A stretch of DNA of 64,000 nucleotides, taken from Oscheius sp. JU75 (taxonomy: Eukaryota > Nematoda > Chromadorea > Rhabditida > Rhabditidae). The notes beneath the pieces were generated by a model. That model was not told the origin of the DNA and searched no databases. It saw only the letters and a list, made by a program, of their open reading frames with translations. The stretch is from the NCBI GenBank assembly GCA_037178855.1, contig JASJZC010000007.1:1054001-1118000 (forward strand), read 5' to 3'. Shown here in pieces: positions 63,608-64,000 of the stretch. How positions within the stretch are numbered: position 1 is the stretch's first letter; each line of letters begins with the position of its first letter. Both the position numbers and the translations under genes were made by a program.

Positions 63608-64000
63608 AAACTGTTGAAAAACAAAAATAAGTCATTCTGTAGGGTTTAATTTACTCAATAGATGGTTTTTGCTTTCAAAAGGACTGCATCACGTTGAAAC
63701 ATCTTAGAAATGCATACTTTCATCCTCAATCATCAATCCTACTTCCAACCGTTTTCGCCCTATTTCTCGAGCCCCCAGCTGACTGACCTTCTTTGTCGGG
63801 CACTCACCTGGGTGGAGTCCGTTAGTCATCATTGACCACATGTTGAAACTTTCCTGTTTTTCTTTGAGACCTTTTAATAGGAAGACCCGGTTAGCGGTTC
63901 ATGGCAAAGTGCACATTCCGGACACAATTTCTGGAAAACATACCTATGCAAATTGTCTTCAGTTTTAAATGTTAATTTTATTTTTCTTGCTAGCAGTTTT
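63608..64000. other. Right-edge sequence
   Basis: About 390 bases after the 5S gene with no feature I can support. Confidence 0.4.

Overview
This window looks like nuclear DNA of a nematode, probably a chromadorean. The intron-rich genes have mostly tiny introns (about 35-45 nt). Several start codons sit a few bases after a pyrimidine-AG acceptor, as expected for spliced-leader trans-splicing. The 5S rRNA is close to that of Caenorhabditis, the replication-type H4 carries the nematode-style Cys in its [10 protein letters not shown] segment, and there are nematode-specific serpentine receptors. I cannot name the species. Coordinates of multi-exon genes run from start codon to stop codon; exon limits in the text come from reading frame and GT/AG sites, not from transcripts.

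Left part (1-18.6 kb): a membrane-anchored type-B carboxylesterase on the minus strand, a 5S rRNA gene, a full-length ABCA-type lipid/sterol transporter, then three 7-TM chemoreceptor-like genes in tandem on the plus strand. The middle receptor has a non-autonomous Helitron in one intron; a second, inverted copy lies 8 kb further on.

Middle part (18.6-38.2 kb): the cilium gene IFT54/TRAF3IP1 (C. elegans DYF-11 type) with two X-box (RFX/DAF-19) matches upstream; an atypical small GTPase; a short secreted protein; two paralogous secreted proteins of a family I do not recognise, which flank the histones at some distance and share one exon-intron layout; a four-gene core histone set (H3, H2B, H2A, H4, all plus strand, no H1), each with a TATA box and a 3' histone stem-loop; and a multi-TM membrane protein.

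Right part (38.2-64 kb): a neuropeptide Y/F-like GPCR, then about 10 kb in which I see no convincing gene and where the plus strand is visibly purine-rich, then a 712-residue motor-only, degenerate myosin whose fourth intron contains a dead RTE-type LINE fragment, about 4 kb of apparently empty sequence, and a second 5S rRNA gene in the opposite orientation to the first.

The genes do not form one pathway. The items most worth following up are the degenerate tailless myosin, the new secreted protein pair, the GTPase altered at both Ras-G12 and Ras-Q61 positions, the Helitron pair, the histone promoter modules and the paired X-boxes.
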